Shown: positions 9,045 through 16,545 of the stretch, in pieces
How the letters are laid out: each line of letters opens with the position of its first letter
Numbering within the stretch: the first letter of the stretch is position 1
Assembly: GCF_025985425.1 (NCBI RefSeq)
Contig: NZ_CP094972.1
Span: forward strand, 1,550,001 to 1,614,000
Length of the DNA: 64,000 nucleotides
Direction of reading: 5' to 3'
From: Entomomonas sp. E2T0
GTDB lineage: Bacteria > Pseudomonadota > Gammaproteobacteria > Pseudomonadales > Pseudomonadaceae
Notes under the pieces: model-generated
The model's input: the letters and a program-made list of their open reading frames with translations, nothing else
What the model was told of the DNA's origin: nothing
Databases searched by the model: none
Program-made: the position numbers and the translations under genes

Positions 9045-9978
9045 TTACCTACTATTTAATGGAGGTACTTTCTTGTTATTTTTTTTATGCTGTTGTTTAA
9101 TTAATTTATTGGTATAAGCACGTCCTCGACTACACTGCCATGTTAACCAATAAACTAATTCATACAGTTCTAGTAGTTGCATTTGCTCTATAAATTTCTT
9201 TTTCCAAGTATGTGCACTGGAAAAACTTATTTGTACTTGTTTGGCTAGTTGTATATTACTTTTGCCCTGTATCATTCCTTCTATAAAGGGTAGCCATTTT
9301 TCTATATGGAACAATTTTTTAATGGGAGAGTGATCTAACAAACTAAAAAATTGTTTACAACGACCACAATAAAATGAAGGGCGATGCCTGTGGCGTATTC
9401 CTTCCTTATCTGCTGAACCTGTTTTTACTCGATTGATAGGAAAATTACCACAATAAGGACAAGTCGCTTATGATTGCTCAATAAGCTGTTTTAACCAATT
9501 AGTAAAATACTGATATTCGTTTTCTACCTGTGGAGAGAGTCTACGATCAATATAATCTTGATGGGGTTTCCACCATTGATATAGTGCAGGAAATTGCTCG
9601 GCAATAAGTTTGTCTAAAATTCTTGCTCTGCCTGTACTTGCTTTGATAGATAACCCTGTTATTTCACTAATCTCATTAGTAGATTTACCTGCCAAGCGCA
9701 ATTTAGCAAAATCACCCCATAACTCTAAATACTGCATCCGCATAAAGAGAGTCCCCGTTATTTGAGTAAAACTTCTTTTACATGATTTACAATAATAAAG
9801 TGTTAAACCATTTTTGTTGTGTCTTGATATATTACTCAACGTAATATGACTACTATTACAATGTTTACAATGGGTTGGTTGTAAAAAAGGATAAACTGTT
9901 AAATACTCAACGATAGTATTAGCCTCATTCCAAAGTGATTGAGGAATAATAATATAATAATCTGGCTGTTTTTTTTGT
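9045..9978 (-). pseudogene. Broken double zinc-ribbon HTH protein (transposase-like, possibly DUF746)
   Basis: Read as one gene this would encode about 310 residues in two similar modules. Each has a zinc ribbon (HCKHC with YYCKSCKR; CPYCG with YCGRCKQ) followed by a helix-turn-helix-like stretch (LRLAGKSTNEISEITGL; IQGKSNIQLAKQVQISF). It is broken twice. A TAA at 9468-9470 lies in frame between the modules; without it translation runs straight on. Also, the only good ATG (9976-9978) is out of frame because of an A8 run; with A7 it reads MTKKQPDYYIII into the body. The unbroken pieces are 9468-9839 and 9045-9341. The modules resemble InsA-type or DUF746 proteins, but I cannot name the family firmly. 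Confidence 0.6.
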
Positions 9979-9990
9979 CATGATAATAAT

Positions 9991-10421
9991 AGAAATCTCT
10001 CGCCTATATGACCTAGCTTTAAAGATACATGTCTATATTTGAAATATACCCTAAAGCTAGCATGTGTGATTTATACATTGATGTAATAACATATTTATAA
10101 TAGTTTTATTAAGATATTTTAGACCTACCTATTCAAGTTAACAATTATTAATTAAAAAGGGATGTATTTTTGTTTTAGCATTATTATATTTATATTTGCT
10201 GGTGTACTTTTACATTAGTATTAATACAAAGAGCATCATCTCCCCATTAATCGTAATAATTAACAGAATGTTATAACATTACTTATACGGTCATATCAAA
10301 GTACTATATGGTTCACTTTGGGTTTTATTTTGATAAAATCTCCTCTAATTTTTTATCTAATTTAGCCCAAGCTTCTTGCTTTTCTTCTTTATATTCATAC
10401 TTTAGATAATGTCTTCTTACC
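9991..10421. other. Gap between zinc-ribbon remnant and integrase
   Basis: Apart from the right IS21 end (about 10160-10214) and the recombinase-like scrap, I see only AT-rich sequence with no gene, RNA or clear regulatory site. Confidence 0.5.
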
Positions 10422-10432
10422 TTAGAGCTTGC
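10325..10432 (-). pseudogene. Possible tyrosine-recombinase C-terminal scrap
   Basis: Just downstream of the integrase, in another frame, the minus strand is open as SSKVRRHYLKYEYKEEKQ then EAWAKLDKKLEEILSK and TAA. The pattern (HYLKYEYKEEK...A..KL..IL) is like the extreme end of many phage integrases, including a candidate catalytic Tyr. It may be the tail of an older integrase replaced by the present one. The evidence is a short stretch only. Confidence 0.3.
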
Positions 10433-11621
10433 CTAGACAGATCTCAGCCCAAGCTTCCATCATAGGTTTACGCTGTTCTAATAAATCAGTTCGATGATAA
10501 GCTGCTTCCACTTGATTTTGAATAGTATGAGCTAATGCTCGCTCTGCTAAATCCCTAGCATAACCATTTTCACTACACCAATTCCTAAAGCTTGATCTAA
10601 AACCGTGGGCAGTAGCTAACCGACCTGTGGTATCACTTTGAGCTTCCATTCTCCTCAATAACTGAGTCAGTGCCATATCACTCATAATGGTTTTCTTTTT
10701 TACTGAAGGAAAAACTAATACCTCATCTAATCCTTTTAATCTATTTAAAATCTCAACGGTTCTCGTTGATAGTGGAACTCTATGCTCAATACCTGCCTTC
10801 ATTCGATTAGCAGGAATTGTCCATACTTTATCTTTAAAATTGACTTCCTGCCATTTCATTCCTCTGACCTCACCTGAACGGCAAGCTGTTAAAATAAGAA
10901 ACTCCAACATCAAATGAGAAATAATAATATTTTCATTCTTTAATTTTACTAAAAACTCAGGAATATCGCGCCAAGGCATAGAAGGCTGATGCTTAATCAT
11001 AGCCTTTCTACTTCCCATATTAGGTAATAAATACTGTACACTATCCACAGGATTATACTTAGCAAATTTATAAGCAATAGCCCAAGCCATAACAGCATGT
11101 ATACGTTGTTTCAAACGAGAAGCGGTCTCATGTTTAGATAACCAAATAGGTTTTAAAACAAGCTCAATATCCTCAACCTCAATTACATCTACTAACTTAT
11201 TCCCTATAACAGGAAAAGCATACTGCTTTAATGTATTAATCCACTGTTGACCATGCTTCTTATTCTTCCAACTAGGTAATAAATTCTCGTAAAGCTTAAA
11301 AGCAGCCTCTTCAAAAGAAGGAACAACCTTATCAACTCTTTTAGCAACCTGCTGTTTATCCTCTAAAGGATCTTCACCATTAGCTAACCTAACCCTAAAT
11401 TCACTGGCTTTAACAGCCACCTCAGCGATACTTACATCAGGATAAGGACCTAAACCTGCTTTCCTTCTCTTACCAGTGACAGGGCTGACATAACGTAAAA
11501 TCCACTTGCCACGTCCTTTTGTTTTGGCAGGCCACAAGCTTAAACCAGTAACACCACCATGAGGTAAAGGATTGTCATCAGGGCTAATCCTTTTAGCTTT
11601 AAGATCAGTTAAAATTGCCAT
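10422..11621 (-). CDS. P4-type tyrosine integrase
   Basis: This enzyme catalyses site-specific integration and excision of a genomic island, usually at the 3' end of a tRNA gene. The 399 residues show the DUF4102 arm-binding N-terminus (LTDLKAKRISP, then GLSLWPAKTKGRGKWILRY), a core-binding domain (about 100-195), and the catalytic domain with Arg in LTACRSGEVRGMKW, HGFRSSFRNW, a late His (ALAHT) and the Tyr of VEAAYHRTD. It appears intact. It reads leftward, and its start is 170 bases from a tRNA-Ser 3'-end sequence, which I take as its attachment site. The ribosome binding site is weak. Confidence 0.93.
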   Translation of the reverse strand: MAILTDLKAKRISPDDNPLPHGGVTGLSLWPAKTKGRGKWILRYVSPVTGKRRKAGLGPYPDVSIAEVAVKASEFRVRLANGEDPLEDKQQVAKRVDKVVPSFEEAAFKLYENLLPSWKNKKHGQQWINTLKQYAFPVIGNKLVDVIEVEDIELVLKPIWLSKHETASRLKQRIHAVMAWAIAYKFAKYNPVDSVQYLLPNMGSRKAMIKHQPSMPWRDIPEFLVKLKNENIIISHLMLEFLILTACRSGEVRGMKWQEVNFKDKVWTIPANRMKAGIEHRVPLSTRTVEILNRLKGLDEVLVFPSVKKKTIMSDMALTQLLRRMEAQSDTTGRLATAHGFRSSFRNWCSENGYARDLAERALAHTIQNQVEAAYHRTDLLEQRKPMMEAWAEICLGKL

Positions 11622-11789
11622 ACAAATACATCCATAAAAGGAGGGCCATTTAGAGGGCCATTAAATAATGATTTTAATTATACCAAATCAAACTATATTA
11701 AATAGTTAAAATATATAATATATTACTATATAATAGGTTGTAGGAAATAAATTAAATTAAACAGGAATATATTGGAATATAAAATGACG

Positions 11790-11805
11790 GACTGCGCTTC
11801 CGCCA
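11790..11805 (+). other. Candidate att site: 3' end of tRNA-Ser
   Basis: GACTGCGCTTCCGCCA matches the last 14 bases (CTGCGCTTCCGCCA) of tRNA-Ser(UGA) as known from E. coli, including the encoded CCA. No T-arm or other tRNA part precedes it, but a strong terminator follows at once, as after a real tRNA gene. This is what remains at the far side when an island inserts into a tRNA 3' end. The intact tRNA-Ser should then lie left of this window, making 1-11790 part of the island. Confidence 0.6.
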
Positions 11806-11814
11806 TTTAAGTAT

Positions 11815-11853
11815 AAAAACCCTTGTATCATTATATGTACAAGGGTTTTTTAT
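11815..11853 (+). terminator. Rho-independent terminator after the tRNA-Ser remnant
   Basis: AACCCTTGTA and TACAAGGGTT form a ten-base stem around a short loop, followed by a T run. It was probably the terminator of the original tRNA-Ser gene. Confidence 0.85.
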
Positions 11854-12037
11854 TGCCTGTTATTTATCCATGAAAGTACAGTTGTTTCCTATCTTTATTA
11901 CTGTTATTGCATTATTCATATTCTATGGGTACAGCTTCCTGGCTATTCCTTAATACAAACTATTTTTGCTATATCTATTTTGTGGGGTAAATAACTTTCT
12001 AACGAAGTGATTTGATAAATTTTGGGTAGGTCACTCG

Positions 12038-12217
12038 TTAGGAATTAGTAGGTTCAGAGTGATTAGATGGTGGCTTATCACCTGAGTTTATTGTTTCAGA
12101 GTGCTGTGTTGTAGGTGAAATATTATTGTAAGTTTCCTTATGTTTTCCTTCACATTCATAAACTGTAATGCAGCCTGCTAAAATTAGCAGGCTAAAAAGT
12201 ATTGATATTTTAAGCAT
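12038..12217 (-). CDS. Small lipoprotein, 59 residues
   Basis: MLKISILFSLLILAGC at the start gives a signal peptide with a lipobox (LAGC). The mature part is polar (ITVYECEGKHKET, then Ser/Thr/Asn/Pro-rich to the end). AGGAG lies eight bases before the ATG. It follows an even smaller lipoprotein gene by nine bases. I do not recognise a family. Confidence 0.65.
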   Translation of the reverse strand: MLKISILFSLLILAGCITVYECEGKHKETYNNISPTTQHSETINSGDKPPSNHSEPTNS

Positions 12218-12226
12218 AATATCTCC

Positions 12227-12304
12227 TTATCTATAATAAAGAGCACAGTTTGCTAAGAAGTTACAAAGTAATAAAGTTGCGATAATAAAATAATATTTTT
12301 TCAT
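12227..12304 (-). CDS. Mini lipoprotein, 25 residues
   Basis: MKKYYFIIATLLLCNFLANC followed by ALYYR: a complete signal peptide with a lipobox-like LANC and almost no mature protein, similar in scale to entericidin-type peptides. AGGATTAATC precedes the ATG. Its TAA is part of the ribosome binding site of the next small lipoprotein, so the two are coupled. Small size lowers confidence. Confidence 0.5.
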   Translation of the reverse strand: MKKYYFIIATLLLCNFLANCALYYR

Positions 12305-12679
12305 GATTAATCCTTGCTATTAAATGGAAAAGGTGTTTTGTGAGTTAGGTTTCTATTTCATAGAACTAATTTTTATAAATATAAGGTGTGCAGTTGAATC
12401 CAATCATTTCTGAAATAGGGTTTGGGTAATTATTAATTAGGATTTATTTTATTGAATATAACTTTTTGATTCTTTTTGCTTAAACAAGAATATTTATAAA
12501 ATGATATTAAAGCTATTAATAGAAAAACAAGAAATAATCTAAATGAGTAATAAGTGGTTATAAAAATATATATTAAATTATAAAATATTATATGTTTTTA
12601 AGGATATGATGATAAATATTCTAATTCTATTTTTTGTTTTCATTATGTTTTTTAATAAGTTATTTTTTATTTTAAGGGT
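12305..12679. other. AT-rich gap upstream of the RNA-repair locus
   Basis: No gene is supported. It probably holds the binding sites of the sigma-54 activator for the promoter at 12680, but I could not pick out a convincing inverted repeat, and it gives the minus-strand lipoprotein pair its promoter. Confidence 0.4.
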
Positions 12680-12695
12680 TGGCACAACTTCTGCA
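12680..12695 (+). promoter_or_regulatory. Sigma-54 promoter for the RNA-repair locus
   Basis: TGGCACAACTTCTGCA fits the -24/-12 consensus, with GG (12681-12682) and GC (12693-12694) exactly ten bases apart. Transcription should start near 12706, so the transcript begins just before the YrlA-like RNA and runs into rtcB. In other bacteria rtcB operons are driven by sigma-54 and the activator RtcR. No rtcR gene is in this window. Confidence 0.8.
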
Positions 12696-12719
12696 ATACA
12701 TAATATGTAAGTTAAATAA

Positions 12720-12845
12720 ATTTGGCGAATGCTAATGGAATTACATAGATAACTGCTAGGTTGTGGGTTCGAATCCCATCTCTTCTATCAATGGGGGAGT
12801 AGCTCAACAGGTAGAGCAAGCAAAGTAAATATTTCATCGCCCCAA
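12720..12845 (+). ncRNA. yrlA: YrlA-like bacterial Y RNA (permuted tRNA mimic)
   Basis: The parts of a tRNA occur in permuted order. T-arm: stem 12763-12767/12775-12779 with loop TTCGAAT. Next comes the acceptor 3' strand CTCTTCT (12780-12786), closed by a six-base loop onto GGGGGAG (12793-12799), so there is no free CCA end. Then TA as positions 8-9, and a D-arm with stem GCTC/GAGC (12802-12805/12814-12817) and loop AACAGGTA carrying the GG pair. TGCT/AGCA (12754-12757/12819-12822) makes the anticodon-stem equivalent, with a five-base variable region. Flanking GGCG-A-ATG (12724-12731) pairs with CATCGCC (12835-12841) leaving one bulged A, like the Ro60-binding helix. This is the known YrlA architecture. 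Confidence 0.8.
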
Positions 12846-12913
12846 GTCACAGCACTCTATAACCTTGGCAGGTATTAAGTAGTTTGCAACGTATTGTTTA
12901 ATAGGAAATAAAA

Positions 12914-14134
12914 ATGGAAAAGAAAACATATAATTTATTAGAAGTTGCCAATGGTAAGCCTATTAAGATGTGGACACAGGGTGTGCCTGTGGAAGATGAT
13001 GCGCGTCAACAACTAATGGATACTGCCAAAATGCCTTTTATTTTTAAACATCTTGCGGTTATGCCAGATGTGCATTTAGGAAAAGGTTCTACGATTGGTA
13101 GTGTTATTCCTACAGTTGGCGCTATTATTCCAGCAGCAGTGGGTGTTGATATAGGTTGTGGAATGATTGCAGCGTGTACTTCATTAATGGCGAGTGATTT
13201 ACCAGATAGTTTATTGGCAATTAGAACTGCCATTGAAAAAGCTGTACCACATGGAAGAACAACTGGACGTAATGATAGGGGTGCTTGGTCTAAGGCAACT
13301 ACTGAAGTAGATAACACATGGCAGATTTTAGCTGATCGATTTAAGGTGATTACAGATAAATATCCTAAATTAGCAGATACTAATAATCGTCTACATTTAG
13401 GTACTTTAGGAACAGGTAATCACTTTATTGAAGTATGTTTAGATGAAGCTGATCATGTATGGTTTATGTTGCATAGTGGTTCGCGTGGTGTAGGGAATGC
13501 TATTGGTCGGTTATTTATTGAGTTAGCTCAAGATGATATGAGAGAGCATATTGCTAATTTGCCAAATAGAGATTTGGCTTATTTAAAAGAAGGGACTAAA
13601 CATTATGATGATTATGTTGAGGCAGTAAGCTGGGCTCAAGATTTTGCACGATTAAATCGTGAGTTAATGATGCTAAATGTGATTAAAGCAGTTAGAACAG
13701 TAATTACTAAACCATTTGAGACACATTTAGAGGCAGTGAATTGTCATCATAACTATGTGCAAAAAGAGCAGCATTTCGGGCAAGAAGTATTAGTTACTCG
13801 TAAAGGTGCAGTATCTGCTCATAAGGGGCAATTAGGAATTATTCCAGGGTCTATGGGAGCAAAAAGTTATATTGTTCGAGGTTTAGGCAATGAGGAGGCG
13901 TTTTGTTCTTGTAGTCATGGAGCAGGACGTACTATGAGTCGAACTAAGGCTAAGAAAATGTTTACAGTCGCTGATCAAATCAAGGCAACTGCTCATGTGG
14001 AATGCCGAAAAGATGAAGATGTGATTGATGAAATTCCTATGGCTTATAAGGATATTGATGCTGTGATGGAAGCTCAAAGTGAATTAGTAGAAGTATTACA
14101 TACTTTAAAACAAGTGGTTTGTGTTAAAGGGTAA
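12914..14134 (+). CDS. rtcB: RNA-splicing ligase RtcB
   Basis: RtcB joins RNA 2',3'-cyclic phosphate ends to 5'-OH ends using GTP and Mn2+, repairing cleaved tRNAs and other RNAs. The 406 residues contain PDVHLGKGSTIG near 51, VGVDIGCGM near 76-84 (metal-binding Cys82), HSGSRGVGN near 186, a Mn-binding HHNYVQKE region near 278, and SHGAGRTMSR near 334, whose His335 is the expected guanylylation site. Length matches the family. The ATG follows GGAAATAAAA. It is the only protein gene behind the sigma-54 promoter; neither rtcA nor rsr (Ro60) is next to it. Confidence 0.97.
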   Translation: MEKKTYNLLEVANGKPIKMWTQGVPVEDDARQQLMDTAKMPFIFKHLAVMPDVHLGKGSTIGSVIPTVGAIIPAAVGVDIGCGMIAACTSLMASDLPDSLLAIRTAIEKAVPHGRTTGRNDRGAWSKATTEVDNTWQILADRFKVITDKYPKLADTNNRLHLGTLGTGNHFIEVCLDEADHVWFMLHSGSRGVGNAIGRLFIELAQDDMREHIANLPNRDLAYLKEGTKHYDDYVEAVSWAQDFARLNRELMMLNVIKAVRTVITKPFETHLEAVNCHHNYVQKEQHFGQEVLVTRKGAVSAHKGQLGIIPGSMGAKSYIVRGLGNEEAFCSCSHGAGRTMSRTKAKKMFTVADQIKATAHVECRKDEDVIDEIPMAYKDIDAVMEAQSELVEVLHTLKQVVCVKG

Positions 14135-14137
14135 TTA

Positions 14138-14170
14138 AAAGAAAGCCTCTAAATTTTAGAGGCTTTCTTT
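14138..14170. terminator. Bidirectional terminator between rtcB and proX
   Basis: AAAGAAAGCCTCTAAA pairs with TTTAGAGGCTTTCTTT, giving T runs on both strands. It serves the converging rtcB and proVWX transcripts. Confidence 0.9.
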
Positions 14171-14181
14171 ATGCTGAATTA

Positions 14182-15240
14182 TTATTTAGCTGCTTCTAAA
14201 GCTTGTTGTATCCAACCATCAAAGGTTGCTTGATGTGCTTTGATCCAACCATCTACATGACGATTGATAACCACTGTCGAGCTCTCTCCTTGGCGCATAC
14301 GTAAATTTTGTGCATTAATATCAGTTACGGGTAACTGCATAATAGCAAACAACTTCGCCGCAGCAGGATTTTCTTCAGCAAATTTGCGATTGGCTACGAT
14401 ATGTTGAGTACTAACTGGGAAACCATAATTTTTACCGTTTGGTAGTACAGTTTTAATATCTTTTTGATTACTAGGTAGTGAGGTAAAGGGAACTTCTAAC
14501 CAAATCACATCTTTACCAGGCACTAATACAGCACTTACCCAGTAAGGTGTCCAAGTATAGTAAAAAATAGGCTTACCTTCGCGATAGCGAGAAATAGTGT
14601 CAGCCATCATAGCAGGATAGCTACCCATATTATGCTTTACCGTATCCCGTAATTTATAAGCATCCATTTGGTGTTCAATGCTTTCTTGGCAGCCCCAGCC
14701 TGGCGTGCAGCCAGTTAAATCTGCTTTGCCATCACCATTACTATCAAATAATTTAGCAATTTTAGGGTCTTTGAATTGATCAATATTGGTGATGTTATAT
14801 TTTTCTGCTGTGGCTTTATCAATTAGATAACCTTGTAATGAATTGTTAGAGTAGACACCTTTACGGTACAGTGTTTTATCGCCACCTACTGCATTGTAAA
14901 AATTATCATGTAGTGGTACCCAAGCATCAGCTAAGAAAGTGGCATCACCTGTAGCAATTGCTTGATAAGCAATATTATATTCTGCAACATTGATAGGTTT
15001 TACTGTGTAGCCTAGCTTTTCTAAGGCGCGCATAACAAGCTGAGTTTGAAATGTTTCTTCAGCAATAGAGCTTTTCATTGGGGTAACTGTAACACCTTTA
15101 CCAGGTAAGTCTGCCGCTAATACGGATGTAGCTGCTAATGCCAAGGTTGTAGCACCTGCAAATAATATATTACGAGCAGATTTTAGAAAAAAGCTTTTTG
15201 GTTTTTTGCTTTGATTCTGCAAAATAGTAATTTGATTCAT
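14182..15240 (-). CDS. proX: Glycine betaine/proline ABC transporter substrate-binding protein
   Basis: This is the periplasmic receptor of the ProU-type osmoprotectant importer. A long, positively charged N-terminus leads into a signal peptide ([19 protein letters not shown], cleavage near residue 43). The body has the OpuAC fold markers [19 protein letters not shown], the tryptophan-containing [10 protein letters not shown], and [11 protein letters not shown], which in this family supply the aromatic cage for the quaternary ammonium. The paired cysteines in [11 protein letters not shown] are typical of ProX. It is the last gene of proVWX, 12 bases after proW. Confidence 0.95.
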   Translation of the reverse strand: MNQITILQNQSKKPKSFFLKSARNILFAGATTLALAATSVLAADLPGKGVTVTPMKSSIAEETFQTQLVMRALEKLGYTVKPINVAEYNIAYQAIATGDATFLADAWVPLHDNFYNAVGGDKTLYRKGVYSNNSLQGYLIDKATAEKYNITNIDQFKDPKIAKLFDSNGDGKADLTGCTPGWGCQESIEHQMDAYKLRDTVKHNMGSYPAMMADTISRYREGKPIFYYTWTPYWVSAVLVPGKDVIWLEVPFTSLPSNQKDIKTVLPNGKNYGFPVSTQHIVANRKFAEENPAAAKLFAIMQLPVTDINAQNLRMRQGESSTVVINRHVDGWIKAHQATFDGWIQQALEAAK

Positions 15241-15252
15241 TTTTTAATCCTC

Positions 15253-16470
15253 TTAAGCTTGTTGGTTACGGTTCATCAGGCGTATTACTATGCCTATGGG
15301 GCCAGTTTGCCACCAATGGCGTACATTACGTTGTTTATTACCAATGGCCTGAGTTACACGGTCGAGCATAATGGCAAGAATAACAATACCTAGACCACCA
15401 ATAGTGGCTTTACCCATATTCATACTGCTCATGCCTTCGTAAACCATTTGTCCAAGACCCGCTACAGAAATCATTGAAGCCACTACTACCATAGACATAG
15501 CAAGCATCAATGATTGGTTAATACCTGCCATAATAGAAGGCAGTGCTAATGGAATTTGTATTTTAGAAAGTAGTTGCCAGCTTGATGCACCATAAGCTCT
15601 AGAAGCCTCTATTAAATCTGGACGAACATGGCGAATACCTAAGTTGGTCATACGAACTAATGGGGGGAGTGCAAAAATAATGGTGACAATAGTTCCTGGT
15701 ACATTACCAATACCTACTAATGACGCAATGGGAACAAGATAAACAAACGAGGGGGTCGTTTGCATAGCATCTAGAATAGGCCGTATCACTCGTTGTAATT
15801 TATTGCTAGATGCAGTCAGAATCCCCAAAGGTAATCCAATAATTATACAAAACAATAAGGCGGTGAGGACCAGTGATAAAGTCAACATAGCTTGTTGCCA
15901 GATGCCTAATACCACCAAGCAGGCTAAAGAAATTAATGCACCAACTGCCATAGTACGGCCTGCTAGTTGCCATGACAATAACACTAAAATTGCTATCATT
16001 AAGGGGATAGGTGCATCTTGAAAAGCATTAGCAATAAAGACCAAAGTGTGGTCAATAGGAACGCGTATTATCTGAAAAAATGGACGCCATTCATCGGATA
16101 ACCAACGCACGGCATGGTTGATACTTGACTCCACGGGGGAGTATAACGAGCCATCCCATAATTGGCTGATATGAAAGCCGGAAGATGTAGTATCTACTGT
16201 GGATGGATCTGTTGAGCTAAGCCAATCAGTCGAGCTATTGTCGCTACCTCCTGTATTTAGCCAAGCATCTGAGGATGAGGTATCTGTAGTTGTATCGCCA
16301 TTATTCATTGTTCCCCAAGGGTCTGCTGTTGTGTCAGTACCCGTTGTAGCCTGTGTTGCTGTAGTATCATTGGATGAGCTGTCGCTCATAGCAGCCCAAG
16401 GATCATTGGCTTGGGTAGTATCCGTATTTTGTTGGGTTGTGATATTGTTTTCCGTATCGTTCTCATTCAT
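15253..16470 (-). CDS. proW: Glycine betaine/proline ABC transporter permease
   Basis: This is the membrane channel of the ProU importer. From the chosen ATG (16470, behind AAAGG) the protein has 405 residues; a GTG at 16500 is possible but lacks a binding site. Residues 1 to about 100 form a Thr/Asp/Ser/Gln-rich extension with repeated DPW-like units (DPWAAM, DPWGTM, DAWLNT, TDWLSS). The ordinary permease follows, with several membrane helices and the EAA-type motif ASRAYGASSWQLLSKIQIPLA. An acidic extension is known in ProW, but the repeated Trp units here are notable. Confidence 0.95.
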   Translation of the reverse strand: MNENDTENNITTQQNTDTTQANDPWAAMSDSSSNDTTATQATTGTDTTADPWGTMNNGDTTTDTSSSDAWLNTGGSDNSSTDWLSSTDPSTVDTTSSGFHISQLWDGSLYSPVESSINHAVRWLSDEWRPFFQIIRVPIDHTLVFIANAFQDAPIPLMIAILVLLSWQLAGRTMAVGALISLACLVVLGIWQQAMLTLSLVLTALLFCIIIGLPLGILTASSNKLQRVIRPILDAMQTTPSFVYLVPIASLVGIGNVPGTIVTIIFALPPLVRMTNLGIRHVRPDLIEASRAYGASSWQLLSKIQIPLALPSIMAGINQSLMLAMSMVVVASMISVAGLGQMVYEGMSSMNMGKATIGGLGIVILAIMLDRVTQAIGNKQRNVRHWWQTGPIGIVIRLMNRNQQA

Positions 16471-16545
16471 CGTTTTTAAACCTTTATCTCTCAAATACAC
16501 TTATTTACTGTGTATATGTCTTATACTTTATGAGTAACTGATCGA

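Larger units (their letters stand above)
8775..10214 (-). mobile_element. Decayed IS21-family element
   Basis: The left end (8775-8790, TTTAAAAATACACCAG) and the reverse complement of the right end (TGTAAAAGTACACCAG, 10199-10214) match at 14 of 16 bases. The right end keeps the outer TGTA and the left has TTTA. Each end has a second, inner copy (GCAAAAATGCACCAC on the left; ACAAAAATACATCCC on the reversed right), the multiple terminal repeats typical of IS21. An istB C-terminal fragment reads leftward toward the left end, as in intact IS21 elements. istA and most of istB are missing, and a zinc-ribbon gene fills the middle. I saw no clear target-site duplication. Confidence 0.7.
11622..12037. 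other. Island border region without clear genes
   Basis: This holds the attachment-site candidate and a terminator. At 11871-11954 there is a weak 27-codon hydrophobic frame that seems to continue in another frame to about 11990. It has no ribosome binding site and I do not call it a gene. Confidence 0.4.

Noticed and set aside
11871..11990. A small membrane protein gene after the tRNA-Ser terminator
   Set aside because: The 27-codon frame has no ribosome binding site and its apparent continuation is in another frame; at most it is a remnant.
12609..12710. A short hydrophobic open frame just before the sigma-54 site
   Set aside because: It is poly-Phe/Ile noise from AT-rich DNA, lacks a binding site and runs through the promoter.
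12751..12822. An intact tRNA gene or two broken tRNA halves upstream of rtcB
   Set aside because: T-arm precedes D-arm, the acceptor strands are joined by a short loop, and all spacings are right for one permuted fold, so a Y RNA of YrlA type explains it better than tRNA debris.
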